Shown: positions 10,519-23,470, numbered from the stretch's first letter. The stretch: DNA of 64,000 bases from Nymphaea colorata (GCF_008831285.2 NC_045146.1:6026972-6090971), one strand, 5' to 3'. A program made the numbers and translations. The notes: generated by a model from the sequence alone, not told the origin.

Positions 10519-12045
10519 AGGGAAGACCCTGACTACTTGAGAGGTATTGTTGAAAAATTTCTTGACTTTGCCATTGCGAATAATTCTATTGTTGATGGCA
10601 AACTTAGATGTCTATGTGTAAGGTACCAAAAACTTTTTATTTCACTACGTATTTAAACATTGGTATGCTTTTGCTTTGCTCCAAACTATGTCTATTGGAA
10701 TTATCATGTTGAAAGTATATTGCCTCCATCAAATCAAGAGAATGAGATTATTGAATATGACATGGAGGTCAAATATAATATGCATTGGGAATGTATGCAG
10801 ATTCTACTATATGCAGTCAAGAAACTGAACCAAATGAAGATCATATTTTAGAAAGTGCATATGAAAAACTAATGAAATATGATGATCAAGAATTAGATAT
10901 AGGGTGCATAAGTACATTCAATAATTGTCTTTCCTTGTTTGCTTATTTCATATAAAGTGTCATAATGGATGGAGTAACAAGTTATATGATATGATATTTG
11001 AGTTTCTTCATGATGCTTTTCCACAAGGTGTACAACTGCCAAAGTCATACTATCGTACTAAAAAGGTCATTCCAGAATTGAGTCTCAGTTATAATCAAAT
11101 AGATACGTATGAAAACAATTGCATATTGTTTTGAAAAGAAAATGCTGAGAATGAGCAATGTGGTATGTGTAGTGCTTCAAGATGACAAGGTGAAACTAAA
11201 AGGAGTAAGGGTTACTAGACATCTATCAATGTTTTGATCATTTTTCCTTAATTCTAAAATGGAAGAGGTAGTTTATGTCATGCAAGATTGCTTCAAATAT
11301 TAGATGACATGATAAAAGACGTGTTGAAGGTGATCATTTGAAGCATCTAACAAATACTATAAATTGGAAGCATTTCAGTGAAATAGATGTCACTTTGCAG
11401 TAGATGCTTGTAATGTAAGACTTGGTATGGAAGCAGATGGATTCAATTCTTTTAGAACATTGAGTGCTTTAGATAGTGTTTGGCCTGTTATTATAATTAT
11501 TTATAAAATTTGACCCCTTGGATGTGGTTAAAACTCCCTTATATTACACTTCATTGTTGATTTTTTGGCATAATTCTTTAAGAACAAAATCATTCGATGT
11601 TTTCTTGCAACTTCTCATTGATGAGTTGAAGACTTTATAGAATGATGGCATGCAAACTTTCAATGCATTGAGGAATGAATATTTTCAAATGCATGCAGTA
11701 TTACTATGGATTCTAAATGATTTTTCTACTGATGCAACTTTATTGGAATAGAGCACCAAAGAAAAATTAGCATGTTCTTTGTGCCACAAGAATAAATATT
11801 CAAAATGTAAAATAAAAGCACAAAACAATGTTACATGAGACATCTAGATGGTTGCCTGCAAATCATAGGTTTCATCAAGAGAATCATTTGATGGTACAAT
11901 GGAAATGGAGATTGCACCTGTTCCCAAATTTTGGTATTGACATCTTGCATGATTTTGAACATGTCGCTAAAGCAAGCAAGACAGTTTCACTTATTCAGCA
12001 CAATTGGATGAAGAACTGCATTTTTTTGTTTGCCTTATTGAAAGG
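10519..12045 (+). pseudogene. CACTA (En/Spm) transposase tnp2 remnant, truncated
   Basis: Remnant of a CACTA-superfamily transposase. An AG at 10519-10520 precedes a transposase-associated domain (about 10521-10622: GIVEKFLDFAIANNS, then a CLC.R motif). A linker follows with a WNYHVES block (10660-10850). The tnp2 core begins at about 10925 (CHNGWSNKLYDMIFEFLHDA; LPKSYYRTKKVIPEL) and continues with stops and frameshifts through blocks matching the family: a WKHF segment near 11370, a WPVI-like segment near 11480, KEKLACSLCHKN near 11762 and MKNCIFLF near 12010. Where the family continues past its conserved FFELPYWK block, this copy ends at AAAGG (12041-12045) against an LTR-like sequence. At least five stops interrupt it. 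No CACTA terminus was found on the left. Confidence 0.82.
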
Positions 12046-13010
12046 TGCTTGCAACCCTCTGGGCGAGAGCAAGGACGGCCACACCAAGTAGCAGAATTTT
12101 GAAGTTGATGTGGAAAAATTTTAGGGAAAAGAGATCTGCCCATTCGACCATTCCTACCATCTTTATAGGGGTAATCAAACCAAGGTCTAACATTTCTCAA
12201 ATTGTACAAGTCATCACATGAAAGACCATCCTATATGATTGCGTGTGGATTAGATTTGAAATTTTCGAAGTTCATTTTTAACTGAATTGGAAATTTGGGA
12301 TTCATTTGAAAACTTGAGTTGATTGAAAATCTGGATTTGGAAATTCTATTGAATTTCACTAATTTTGAATTGTTTTGAATTAAGAAATTGGTTTGAATCG
12401 GGTGTATTAGTTTAATCTCTGAATTGGATTTTGGAAGTACGATTGGGATTTGAAATTGTGATTTGATCTTGAAAATTGGAAATGTAACAATTGAAATTGT
12501 CAGTTTTGAATATTCAATCTGATTTTAGAATTGATTTAGCTTCAAATGAGATGTGAAACCCCAATTTTGGGAATCCATTTTGTGAGGTTTTGAAATTTTG
12601 AGAAATCAGAACGAAATTTTGTTTTAGAAAATTTTGGATATGAAAACTTCAAGTTTTCAAAATCATTTTGGGATTGGATTTGAGTGTTTTTTGCTTTGAG
12701 ATAAATGATGCATCCAAATCTTTGTTGCAATATGACTTTGTCATGGTAGAAATCTCTGAACTGATTCACCTTTATCTAGGTGATTAGTGAATTGTGTGCT
12801 TATGTAATAGATGCATGCTTTACGAAAGCAATCTATGTGCTTCAATCATGCTTTGCTCTTTCATCTCTCCATGTACAATTTAGTAGGATTTCATTCATGG
12901 AGACAGTAGCTGCTGACTTGTTTTGGGGAACTGAGATATTGGACAAGGCATCTTGCATGTGTCTGAAGCAGATTGAGACAAGAGGGTTAAAGGTGTCATT
13001 GTTGATTACC
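12046..13010 (-). mobile_element. LTR-like fragment of the Tat family, inserted in the CACTA transposase
   Basis: It starts TGCTTGCAACCC and carries, about 90 bp in, the block GATCTGCCCAT followed by CATTCCTACC and GGGGTAATC, which also occurs at the lower ends of the T2 LTR (20451) and the T3 LTR (39403). A later block, GTTGCAATATGACTTTG (12727), also occurs in T2 (21331). In T2 and T3 this end is the 3' end of a minus-strand LTR. The remaining sequence is low-complexity AATTTTGG-type repeats. The right boundary is not visible; the end given is approximate, and the sequence to about 14,240 could belong to it. Confidence 0.6.
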
Positions 13011-14250
13011 TAGACAGCCAAGACACAAACCTCCAAATGCCAGATCTGGTGGCATGAGCTTAATTTATATATCTCTGAACTTCTAAGGAATATCTTTCTA
13101 GTTTAGCATCAGAGATCAATGATACCAGCCTACTACTATAACATGAGTGATATTAGTCACCCAATCAAGTTTGATGACATCATGATTACACCAAACGTGC
13201 TACCATTGCAAAATGTACAAAGAATGTGAGGTTGGAGATCCTATGCTTCCTTTCAAGAAGGTAAAGTATCATTGGCTAACAAAATAAGGTTGTTTATCTA
13301 CAAGATATAGGGGCAGTGATAATTCTTGAATCCTTTTGTTGTTGAACTTAATCCTTCAAGTTACCTATCTAACTAGGAGCTAATAAGGCAAATGAGCCAA
13401 TCACACCTTATGCACCACCTTGTTGGAATGCAGTGGGATCTCAGTAAGTACAAGTTTCCTTCTCTTGCATATTGTGTAAATTTTACTCACTGACATTCAA
13501 ATGAGCCTACTAACATAATCTTAAGTTCAAATGATTTGCCTCATTTGCCCTCCTTTTTATAACATTTATTTCCATGAATGTGGACTTGGAAGTTGGCATA
13601 GGAGGTGCTAGTAACACCAGGTGGTTCATCAATTTTTTTTTTAAAAAGAAATCATATCAAGCTCGTTAATTTTGCATCTAGATGGATGATCGAATGACAA
13701 CTCCTAGTTTTTACAATATTGCCAAGGGCATTACTCTGTGTTTGCCTTTAATGACAAGTTTCAAGATCCATTGACAATGTGAGAAAACTAATTAAAAACT
13801 CTTTCCTTGTTAAAATAGATGGTGTTGGGTCTGCTTATCATTGCAATTTGTTTAACAATTTAGGTGATTCTTAAGATAAAGAGTAGGCAGGTGGTGGGAA
13901 CCATCACCAAGAAGAATAGGTGGCATTGAAGAGATAAAAGAGTCAATTCAGGAGCCAGTCATGCTTGCACTTTGAAGACTGGATCTTTTCAAAGGAGGAT
14001 TGTTAAAGCCTCTTGAGGTCATTGACAGTGGATTGAAAGAAATTGCTGACTATCTTTTAAATTTTGGATTTGTAGTTTGAGGTGGATACACAAGTGTTGG
14101 ATTAATAGTTGTAAATCTTCTGATTTTTGTATTGCATTTACAATGTGCCAAAATCTTATTTCAATGACATTGATCTTTATATTGCCAAGAGAACTTCTTT
14201 TTAGTGTATTTAACTTTTTATGCAACCATAACTAAAGATATTTAATGACA
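13011..14250. other. Unassigned stretch, no gene seen
   Basis: No recognisable coding sequence on either strand and no clear TE boundary. It may be the rest of the interrupted CACTA element or of the LTR fragment on its left. Confidence 0.4.
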
Positions 14251-14254
14251 TTTT

Positions 14255-14688
14255 AGTAGACCTTCAGTGGCGTACACAATTTGATATAAAATGTAGATAA
14301 TGGCATATAGATATGTGCCACTAAACATGGTTAGTGGAAATTCCCATCATAGACGAGTACCATAGAAAAGATTTACAGTGGCGTTCTTGTGTGCCATAGT
14401 AGTCTAATACTAGCACTGGAAATACACCACTCAAAGCTCCTTCAATGACTATCCAAGCCAATTAAAAATGTCAACTATGGCACAGCTCCAATGTCACTGA
14501 AATCTTTCCAAAGGCACCAATAAAAAACACCATAGAATAAATTATCTACGGCATTTGAGTACTATTCCAAAAAATAATTTCATCGTCTCAACATTTATTG
14601 GTGTTTTTGGTGGCACTAAGTATGCCACAAAAGCAGTTCATTGACTATTTTTAATGCCACTAAAAACAATCTATCTTGGATTGATAAT
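14255..14688. repeat. CACTA-like subterminal repeat array, left block
   Basis: About a dozen short repeats of the type AGTGGCA/TGCCACT, TATGGCAC and ACACCATAGAA in both orientations. Such dense TGGCAC-type arrays are typical of CACTA subterminal regions. The same words fill 17620-18010, so the two blocks probably belong to one element broken by the Copia fragment. No CACTA terminal inverted repeat was found. Confidence 0.55.
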
Positions 14689-14689
14689 A

Positions 14690-15640
14690 GGCCTATGGTT
14701 CCAGCTTGCTTAATATAATGCTTTATTTTGAACTATTTTTTTTGTGAGAGATATATTTAACAAACACAAAGATGTTGCCACTACTTCTACAAAAAAAATA
14801 ATATGATAGTTATTTCTCAACAAGCATGTCACATGCGATTTCCACCCCATTTCCATTTTTCTTTTCTACCAGCACATTTTATTGTGATGTTGTTCTCACA
14901 AAGTACTGTCTGCATTTCATTTTCCTTGCAAGACAATTTAATTCATGAGAAGCAAATTTACCTCCCCTTCAGTACAAAGCGTTTTTATTACCAACTACTA
15001 TATTTTTCACTAGCACTTTAATTTTATTGAATTTGTCAAAGACATTAAAATAAACTCACCTGTATTTGTGTATAATAATCAATGAATAAAAAATATTTGC
15101 CTGTACTCATTGATAATGCATTCATTGGACCATAAACATCAATATGAACAAGTAGAAGTGGTGTCTTAGTTCTCCATGGTTTTCCTATAGGAAATGAGAT
15201 TCAAAGTTGTTTTCCAAAAATACACCCTTCATATAGTTTATTAGTGATAGAGATAAAGGGTAAACCATGCACTAGATTCTTTTAATTTAATAGCTTAAGT
15301 CACTAAAATGCAGGTTTCCACATCGTCAATGCCATAATTTTGATTGATCATTCATATTTGCCACGAGCGAACATGCATCCACAATTGCAGCGTCAAGTGG
15401 AATTAACTTGGTTTGAAGCATGGGAATTTTTGCAACTACCACACCAACTTTTATGTTTTTTATCTTTCAAACTTCATTAAGAAAATGGGCAAAATAATTT
15501 TTTTGCATCAACTGAGCTACATTGAGTATGTTATCAAACAAATCAGGTATGAAATAAACCTGAATATAAGTTTTTCTATACTTGGTTTGATTTCCACAAC
15601 AGTAGTGCCTTTTCCTTCCACTTTGACCTTGTTATCATCA
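14690..15640 (-). pseudogene. Copia protease to integrase remnant
   Basis: Minus-strand blocks, in order and with frame changes: a protease-side segment IGDDNKVKVEGKGT and VYFIPDLFDNILNVAQL (about 15540-15640); the GAG-pre-integrase end LYEGCIFGKQL (about 15210); the integrase start VHIDVYGPMNALSMSTGKYF (about 15100); KKNGNGVEIACDMLVEK (near 14830), standing where the family has a QNG.AERKNRT..EMAR block; and VATSLCLLNIS then QNKALY (near 14740). Several stops interrupt the frame. The RT region beyond integrase is absent. Confidence 0.82.
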
Positions 15641-16353
15641 CCAATCTAACCTCCAACTTCATTGATTCATCAATTTATTTAAATATCTCTCTCCTTCCTA
15701 AGTTAGTATTAACTTCTACAATATTTTCCTATTGCTTATTTTTCTTGAAGTAATTTTTCTCGATATACCTATCTTTCTTGCAATGAAAACATTTCTTTGG
15801 TTTATAATTCAGTTTGCATGCATTACCTTCCTAAAAAAATTATGCACCATACCCCCTATGACTTCTTCCTTTGCGTCTACATCTAGCTCTGTTGTGACAT
15901 CTAAATCCACCTTTTTGATCATTAGACATATTGGTTCAATTTCTCCTTTAGACTAAAAAACATGCTCAATAGATTTTTTTTTTCAACTCTATTCATACAG
16001 CTGTCATGTTCTAACAAGGAACTAGTCAACTTATTAAGGTTGTATGATGAAAAATCCTTAGATTCTACATTTACAATTACAACATGATCAAACTTAGGAG
16101 CAATGCTTCTTAAGATTTTTTGGGCGATCTTTTGATCAAGAATAATCTCTCTAATTCATCTTGATGGTCCAAAAATTCATAATTTTCACTATTGAAAGTA
16201 AGAACCAAAACTTGTTACAAGTTTAGAGCAGTCATACTAGATGTCATGTTCGTGGTTTACTAGTATCTCTTCACACCTTCAACATAGTCTTCATGTGTCA
16301 ACACTTCTACTTTGGCAACAATATCTGCAACTCCAAGTCACACCTCAAATCTA

Positions 16354-16366
16354 TGCTTTGATACCA
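16354..16366 (-). other. Copia primer-binding site (initiator Met tRNA)
   Basis: TGGTATCAAAGCA on the minus strand matches the usual TGGTATCAGAGC plant Copia primer site except G to A at one position. It lies three bases inside the LTR end. Confidence 0.85.
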
Positions 16367-16369
16367 CTA

Positions 16370-16716
16370 CGTTGGCATGCTGAGTTGAAAAGGAACTTCA
16401 AAAGGAGGAGATTAACTATGCAATGCTAAAACTCATGAATACAAACACAAGACAAATGACTTCATTTCTCTTTGTTTCTTATAGCACAAATTCATAGCAT
16501 ATTTATAGGCTAACAAAGCTTTCATCTACCAAATAGGTTGCAGAACCCATTTATGCTTATTTGTCCACGAAACTCCTCCATATAGCTCTCCATAATGTAA
16601 CAAAATTTTTCCTATGAAACTGCTAATTAACTCACATAAATCAAGAGTAACATTCTCTGCTAACTCACATTATATCTCATACTAAAACATAATGAATATA
16701 TGGTAAATTAGCAACA
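16370..16716 (-). repeat. Copia 5' LTR
   Basis: About 347 bp, starting TGTTGCTAATTTACC on the minus strand and ending GCATGCCAACG next to the primer site; the expected final CA is mutated. It contains a TATAAATA box (16500-16507). No second LTR copy is present in the window. Confidence 0.75.
16500..16507 (-). promoter_or_regulatory. TATA box in the Copia LTR
   Basis: TATAAATA on the minus strand, about 210 bp into the LTR, a normal position for the U3/R boundary. Confidence 0.55.
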
Positions 16717-17619
16717 TTTCCAAGAAGCATTCGCCAAAGGCATTGTACCCTAAGTAATTGAATCCCTCATTTGCTAGAGACATCATCAATTGAGACATCA
16801 TCAATTGAGCTGTTGGAGACCTCATTTTTGGGGCGCATAGCCACTTGAGCCATCAAAGCCCTCATCCACTGGAGGCATCATTCGTTGAATCGTCATTATT
16901 GGAGCCATCACATAGTCTAGACCTCTTTGATCCTTTCTGCCGATAGGATTAACTTAGGCATTGTTGATTGCTCTTTTTCCATCGTATGAAAATTACTTAT
17001 TCCATTATATTTTTCTTCATTCAACTTTCAGCATGCTTTAAATTAAATTCAAGGGTATGAGACATACCTCTCCACAATGGGGATAAATATGTTCAAAAAA
17101 GGAGTTTTATGTACCAATTGAGATTAATTTCAATTTTTAGGGTCTATAATTTGAGATCAAGCTAAGCCTAGTATATGGATTTAAAAGCTTCTTTGGGCAT
17201 ATATGTGGGAGTTTATACTAACTCTATAATATGAGAAATTTTATTCTATGAAAGATAAAAAACGCATAACACATCTTATGCCATAAAAAGGAACAACAAA
17301 AGAGCATTGTTTTGTCTTACTACATAATGTATGCCATACTTCATGATTGGATTGATTCTTACGTATATGGAGGGTATTCCCACCAAATGTTAGGTTGATC
17401 CCAATTCAGTAAGTCCTTGTGAGCCCCAACATAGTTAATTGGGTCATAGTTCCTATCTTTTTGTTTTGTACAAACGAAATTTCTACCAGTCCAAACCGAC
17501 CCGTAACTTTTAATCAAGGATAGATTTGTCAAATCTAGCACTATGACATCTTTTCCACATCCATCAAGAATGTTGATATTAAATTTCAAGGCAATCTAAG
17601 CTCATTACCCTACATGATA
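16717..17619. other. Unassigned stretch, no gene seen
   Basis: It contains a short direct repeat of ATTGAGACATCATCA (about 16780-16810). A 76-codon minus-strand open frame (17359-17589) matches no family I recognise and is probably chance. It may be internal sequence of the CACTA-like element whose subterminal repeats flank it. Confidence 0.4.
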
Positions 17620-18010
17620 GATGATTTTTGGGGCATTTATAATGCACCACAAAATGTCTTTTATGGGGCATAATAGGTGCGACCAAGACACCATAAATGT
17701 TGGAACAGTGAACCAATCTACGGATAGTTACAAATGCCATAAATGGTTGCATTCTATGGTGTTCTGTGTGATGCTACAGTTGTGGTGCCGTAAACTTTTT
17801 TATAAGTTGGAAGAACTCATCGAAGGCACTTTTAGTGGCACCCTCCTAGCACTAGTATTAGATTGCTATGGCACACAACAAGCATGACTATAAAGTTTTC
17901 TATGGTGCTAAAGATATGGTCTATGACTTTGTTCTTTCGTCATTGAAGTCCTTTTAGTGGCATCTTGTGGCCAGCTTCAGGCAGTACTAAAAGTCCTTTA
18001 GTTGCATTCG
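17620..18010. repeat. CACTA-like subterminal repeat array, right block
   Basis: The same TATGGTG, ATGGCAC, TTTTAGTGGCA words as the left block (14255-14688), again in both orientations. It ends a few bases before the T1 LTR. Confidence 0.55.
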
Positions 18011-18021
18011 ATATTTCTATT

Positions 18022-20361
18022 TGTTAACATGCAAAATTTCACAATTTTACATATGAATGTTCATATAGAAAAAGTTCAAAGGAAATGTACTCGCCTCCTT
18101 ATCGTTTGTGGGGAATTATGAGGGATAGGAGGTACCAACCTTTTAGTACTACATTTGATAGTTCATAGTGCTTTACTAGGAGTAATAAAATCAAAGATTA
18201 TATTAGATGTTACAGATTATGAGTTATATTGTCATCTCCATCCTAACATGCCCTGAATTGGGAAAAAAATGAGATTTTGAAAGATCTAAGTGGATCATTG
18301 GAAATGAAAGTGCATGAAACGAGGGAAAATGGAGTTAGAACTCAATGGCACATTTCATGATATGTATCATCAACAATCCATGCAATGGTTCCTAGATATA
18401 ATATGCGTGCATGAAAACTAGATCCAAATATGATTGAGATCCAGCCTTTATGGTCTTTGGGATGTGGACCTAAAGAAGTCTATAATCTGACATGCAAAAT
18501 AATGAGGTCCGAATCTGAATTCATTATCTGATTAAGGAAAAGTCCAAATTTACTGATGATAATCCAATTCAAAGTTCCAAATATGAGGGCTTGAAATTAG
18601 AGTTTTGGATCAGGGTCAATTGAGGTTGGGATCTAAATTTAAATGTTCAATCCAAATCTGGAAGAGCTGAGATCTTGATCCAAATAACATATAGATCTGA
18701 GTTATAGATATAATATCCAAAATCCAAATTGGAATTCATTTTGTGTAAGATCCAAAATCACGAGCCAAGTTACTTGAAATATAGATCTAATAATCCAAAT
18801 GCAATATCCAAATTAAGATCCAATTTTCTAAATCCAGATTTAATGAGATCCAGATTCAAATTTTAAGATATAAAATCCATGTCACAAGTCTCGATCCATT
18901 CCAGGTTCATACGGTTAAACCTCTATTGAATCATGACTTGAATGAACCTAGCTAGGATTAGGGTTTTGGCCTAACTTTTACATGAATTAGGGTTAGGTTA
19001 ATCGTCGTGGGCTTGATGTCAGGTCTTGACGAAGGCATCAAATAAGCTGTGTGATGTTAGGTAGGTTAAATCTAAAGTTTAGGTCTCAATCATGTCTGAA
19101 CCTTCTGTTTTGGAAAACATATTTGAAAACTAGTTCGACTTTGAAATTATGCATTTCAAGGCTATGCCTTAAAAACATGAATCCTTGTGAATGTAGCTGA
19201 TAAACCAACCTGATTCTCACATGGGCCTATTCTTAAGTGCATAGTTTGAAATTAAGTTCATGATGCAATGTGAAAGCAAATTATATGAATGAACACCAAA
19301 TATTAGAGAACATCTACTTATAAGAAGCATGACTTTAAAAACTGAACCCACATAGGAGCCAAGCTAGATCATGGATACACATCCAAGGATTATTGTCTCA
19401 AAACCCATGTTGAGCTAGATTGAAATCTTTAGTGAATTTTAATACAAGTTTTAAATCAAGTCTACATTATATATTAAGTAAAAATGACATGTATAATAAA
19501 AAGAATGTATATTTAAGACACAAGATAAGTCAAGTTAAACACTAAAATTGGTTTGAACCTAGGCTAAGAAGCTAAAACATAAAAAGTTTGGTAATGTCTA
19601 GAAAACAGGACAACTATAATAGTTACCGAACTTTAGTGAATATTTAAAGAGGTACATTTGATCCAAGAAAAACCCTATCCAATAAACCTAGATTGATCCA
19701 AAAATTGGTCTTTGGACTTTCTATAGAATTGCAAAAACCAGAAAAACATGCATGCTATAAAAGTTGTGACTTCAGGAACTCAAAGCAGAAACATGAACAA
19801 CAAAAACATAATAGACACAGAACAAATTTCATGACTCCTTAACTACATCTGGAACAATGAAAATACTGTCAAATAAACTTGATTTTTTTTCTAAAATTTG
19901 CTATGTAGATTCTTTGATAGATAATCAATAGGAGTTATGTGATTGAACAAAGGGAGAGATATGACATCACGAAGTTGGAGAGAAATAACATTCTCTAGAA
20001 TTATGCAAAAAGTTGTAGAAAAATAGTTCTAACTAAATTCACCTAATTCACTAGTCAAATCAACTTAAAATTGAATGGAATTTGGTTAGAAGAAACTAGA
20101 CACATAGATAACTTCTAGCTTTCATATAAGCCAAATTAGGGTTCCCAAGCAAAAGTTAAGAAGTTCGAAAGTTAAAGAATTTTCAGCTCTCGATTCTTGT
20201 ATTTTGAAAGTTGTAGAAAGTAGATTTTGGAAAAATAACCGAATATAGGGCCAAATAAACTACACACTTACAAGAAAGACGTCATTTTTATGAATTGTTA
20301 ATACAAATTTTAGTTAGAGAGATATAACTTTCTAAAATTAGGCAAAATTCTAGAATTTCTA
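18022..20361 (-). repeat. T1 3' LTR, part 1
   Basis: It starts TGTTAACATGCAAAATTTC and matches the LTR at 34628 (TGTCTACATGCAAAATTTT) over about 2.3 kb with recurring blocks, for example GAAAGATC, TTCATGCAATGGTT-type words and GGATTAGGGTTTTGGCC (18957; 35601). The sequence is rich in AGATCC/AAATCCAAAT low-complexity words. It resumes at 25121 after the nested solo LTR. The bases 18017-18021 (CTATT) would be the target duplication; its partner is not visible. Confidence 0.75.
20357..20361. repeat. Target site duplication of solo LTR T2, left
   Basis: TTCTA, identical to 25121-25125. Confidence 0.85.
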
Positions 20362-22463
20362 TGTTCGCACCCCTTCCTGACCTTGAGGGTGTCGATGCAA
20401 ATCAGCAAGAATTTCATATTGGGTTTTTGAAAAAAAATTTCAAGGGAAATGGATCTGCCCATCGGTACGAGGTCCAATCATTCCTACCGCCTTTAACAGG
20501 GGTAATTACACCAAGGATTAAGCATTTCTCGAAATGTGTACATGTCGATGCAATCCTATATGCATATGCATAAAGGGGTTGAAATTGAAATTGAAACTTC
20601 ATTTCGAATTTGGTCTTGAACAAGCAATTTCTAAGATTGTTTTAGGAAAATTTGAATGGAATTTGGACAAGTTGTTTGAAAAATGAACTTGTTTAGACAA
20701 GTTATTAAAAAATTCAATTTGCCGTTAGGAATTTGGGTAAAATTGGAAAATTTCTAAAATGGAAGACTATATTTTGGTAAAAAATGTACCATTTGAATTT
20801 GATCTCAAAATTTGGCAAGGATATTGAAAATTGACTTGAGTCGTGATTTTGACCCAAGATTTTGGAAATTTGCTTGATAATTTGGATTAAAAAGTTTGAT
20901 AGATAATTAGGAATTTGACTTGGAAAATTGGAGATTTTGGTAATTTAGGTCTACTTTATTGTTGTGAACTCAAGATCATCTAATGATTTTGGATTGAAAT
21001 TTGTGATCAACTTGTGACCAAATTTTTAGGAAAAATAGCCAAGTTGATTTAGCAAATGGACAAAATATTCGACAAAGTGGCTAAACTTGCTTAGCAAATG
21101 ATTGATTTTGATTTTTTTTTTGCCAAATCATGTGATTAGATTTAAGAGATATGAAATTGATTTGAAATGAGTTCTCTTTTCATAAAAGAGTTGGGGGCAA
21201 GTAAAACTCACTCATTTGATGAAGATTCCAAAGTGCTGGAAAACAGTTGTTTTCAAACGTATTTTAGCCAAATTAATATATAATGCTTTTTGTGTTTTCT
21301 TTTGAAACTAAGTGAAACTTCCAAGTTCTGGTTGCAATATGACTTTGCCACTTTTTGCAACTTGAAATAAGATCACTTAATTTCTAGAGAAGATGTATGT
21401 GGTGCAATTGATTTTGGTGAATGTGAGTGCATGAAAGAAGAAGAGAAACTATATGAAACATTTATTCTTCTGTCTCCCATAATTTCTCAACATTCATTCA
21501 ATATGAATATACATTATATAATCCATACACACAAAAATTGATTTTTAATTGAAATGTAGGACTTTCTTTACATATGCTTAGCATATTATTAAGCATAAGT
21601 GTTAGAGATGTAGTCACAAGCTTGAGACTTGAATTAAAATATCAAAATAATAGAAAATCATGAAAATGAAATTAAAATTAATCTTCAACATATGTGTGAG
21701 ACATGGACAACACCCAATTTTGTCTCAAAATAGCCATAAAATCAAGTTTTATGTTGATTTATGTAGCTGATTTGAAATGTTGATTCTAAGAAAGCATGTT
21801 TTCTAGAGAATGATGACAAGTCATTGGAGCTTGCTTAACTTTTCATGAGTTAAACATCTAAATCAGTGAAAGGAATGTTCCACTTGAGAACATGCTCTCA
21901 TTCATGTTGGGTTTAGACATGAAGTTTTAGAAAGCTTTTTGTAATAAAATCAAATTGGATTTCATATTTTATAACAAGATTTGTCAATTCCTTGGACAAT
22001 TTCAGCTTGTTTGATATTCTCTTTTGGAAGAAATGAAGATTAGAATTTGAATATGATTTTCGAGTATTTTGGGATGTTGATTAATCCCATGCAAGATCTA
22101 GAAATGTAAGAATGAAACCAATGACCCATAAAATGTTCTTAGGGTGCCGGTTTGAATGAGGTTAGAACTTTCGCTAGTTCTATGGAAGATAGCCACTTTG
22201 TGGCTCAAAATTAACATTTCAAGAGCTTAAACTTTACAGTTTTAAGCTAAATTTTATGAAAGCATGGTTTGATCTTAGCAATATACATGCATTTCATGTA
22301 TGTATTTCTGGAATTGTTAAAGTTGTAAGATGAAATATTTGAGTGATCTTGTAGTTTTGAACTACAAAGATCAAAATAAAGTTCCCTTTCTTTAAAATCA
22401 GTTTGGAAACATGTTCCAACCTAACTTTAAAAGAGAAAAATAATTTTGAATAAGAAGTTATAC

Positions 22464-22467
<4 letters not shown>

Positions 22468-22494
<27 letters not shown>
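22468..22494. repeat. (TA)n microsatellite in T2
   Basis: About 13 AT units. T6 has a much longer AT tract at the equivalent place (63208-63284). Confidence 0.95.
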
Positions 22495-23284
22495 CAAAAT
22501 GAGAGATTTGACAAGGGACCACTTAGCTTATGAACCAAGATGAGTCATAGCTGGGTTCTTTTGCGTAGGCAGATTGAGAACTAGTTTCTCTTCTCCTCTA
22601 ACACCCTTAATCAACTAAATCAAGAATGTATGAATCAATATGACTAAAAAAGAAAGAAAACAAGAGAATACTCAAGTTTGTTTGTCTATGATTTCACCAT
22701 GCAAGGGTGAATCATATTCACAAGAATGTATCGATCCCTAATGGACATTTAAGGTGCGTGTATGAAGCAAAAATAAATCAGTCTCTCACCATGAGATTCA
22801 CTCATGGTGGGAAGTTAAAAGTAGTTCAGGCTAGCTATTTTGAAAGGGATGTGACCTTCGGGCCCTTTTTAAAACTTGATTCATGGTTCTCTTTTAGGAA
22901 ACCCGATTTATGCATACATCAGACATTAAAATGTACATTGATTGTAGCTCTCTCTAGCTGGACATCATTCTCAGCTATGAATAAGAACAAAAAGGAAACC
23001 CTTCCATGGATATTGGAATTAAAAATAAATAGCAAGAAGCAAAAATAGATAGAGAACAATTTAGAATCACTTACCCTGTGGTTGGCCTTGGTGTTTGAGG
23101 CTTCTCCTTGCTTGAAAAATAGATTTAGCAATCCTAGGCAAGAACCCAAACATAGATTTGAGCTTAGCAAAACTAGAAGAAGAGAGTCTTCTTGCTGGAA
23201 TAATGATGGTTTTCATTGTACTAGAAATCCTAAGCAAGAGTCCAATGAAGTACCATAGCTTAGCAAATCTAGAAGCAAGGAATG

Positions 23285-23291
23285 GGGGGGG

Positions 23292-23326
<35 letters not shown>
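23285..23326. repeat. G-run and (GA)n microsatellite in T2
   Basis: About ten G followed by about 16 GA units. Confidence 0.95.
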
Positions 23327-23328
<2 letters not shown>

Positions 23329-23456
23329 TGGATGATGGCAGCTCCTCCTCTTCTTGGCTTCTTCTTCTCTTACTTCTTCTTCCTGTTGGCTACAACAAAG
23401 GAGAAAAGAGAGACAAGATATGACAAAAATTGTCCTCCTACCTTGGCTCTCAAGGT

Positions 23457-23470
23457 GGGTTTAAATAGAG
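23457..23470 (-). promoter_or_regulatory. Putative TATA region of the T2 LTR
   Basis: On the minus strand CTATTTAAACCCACCTTGAG precedes a purine-rich AAGAAGAAG segment. T6 shows the same arrangement (CCCTATTTAA at 62171, then ACCTTGAGGA and AAGAAGAAG). Conservation between two diverged LTRs supports a core promoter; this is inferred. Confidence 0.4.

Larger units (their letters stand above)
14690..16716 (-). mobile_element. Truncated Ty1-copia retrotransposon
   Basis: Reading on the minus strand: 5' LTR (16370-16716), initiator-Met primer site (16354-16366), a decayed gag/protease region, the GAG-pre-integrase finger, and integrase to about 14690, where it stops. Reverse transcriptase, RNase H and the 3' LTR are missing. 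The break falls against CACTA-like subterminal repeats. Confidence 0.85.

Noticed and set aside
14776-14794. CACTACTTCTACAAAAAAA as a CACTA terminus
   Set aside because: The complementary strand encodes the Copia integrase block VATSLCLLNIS at this place, so the match is coincidental.
17359-17589. 76-codon minus-strand frame (ILDGCGKDVIVLDLTNLS)
   Set aside because: Looks protein-like but matches neither CACTA nor Copia proteins that I know; left as unassigned.
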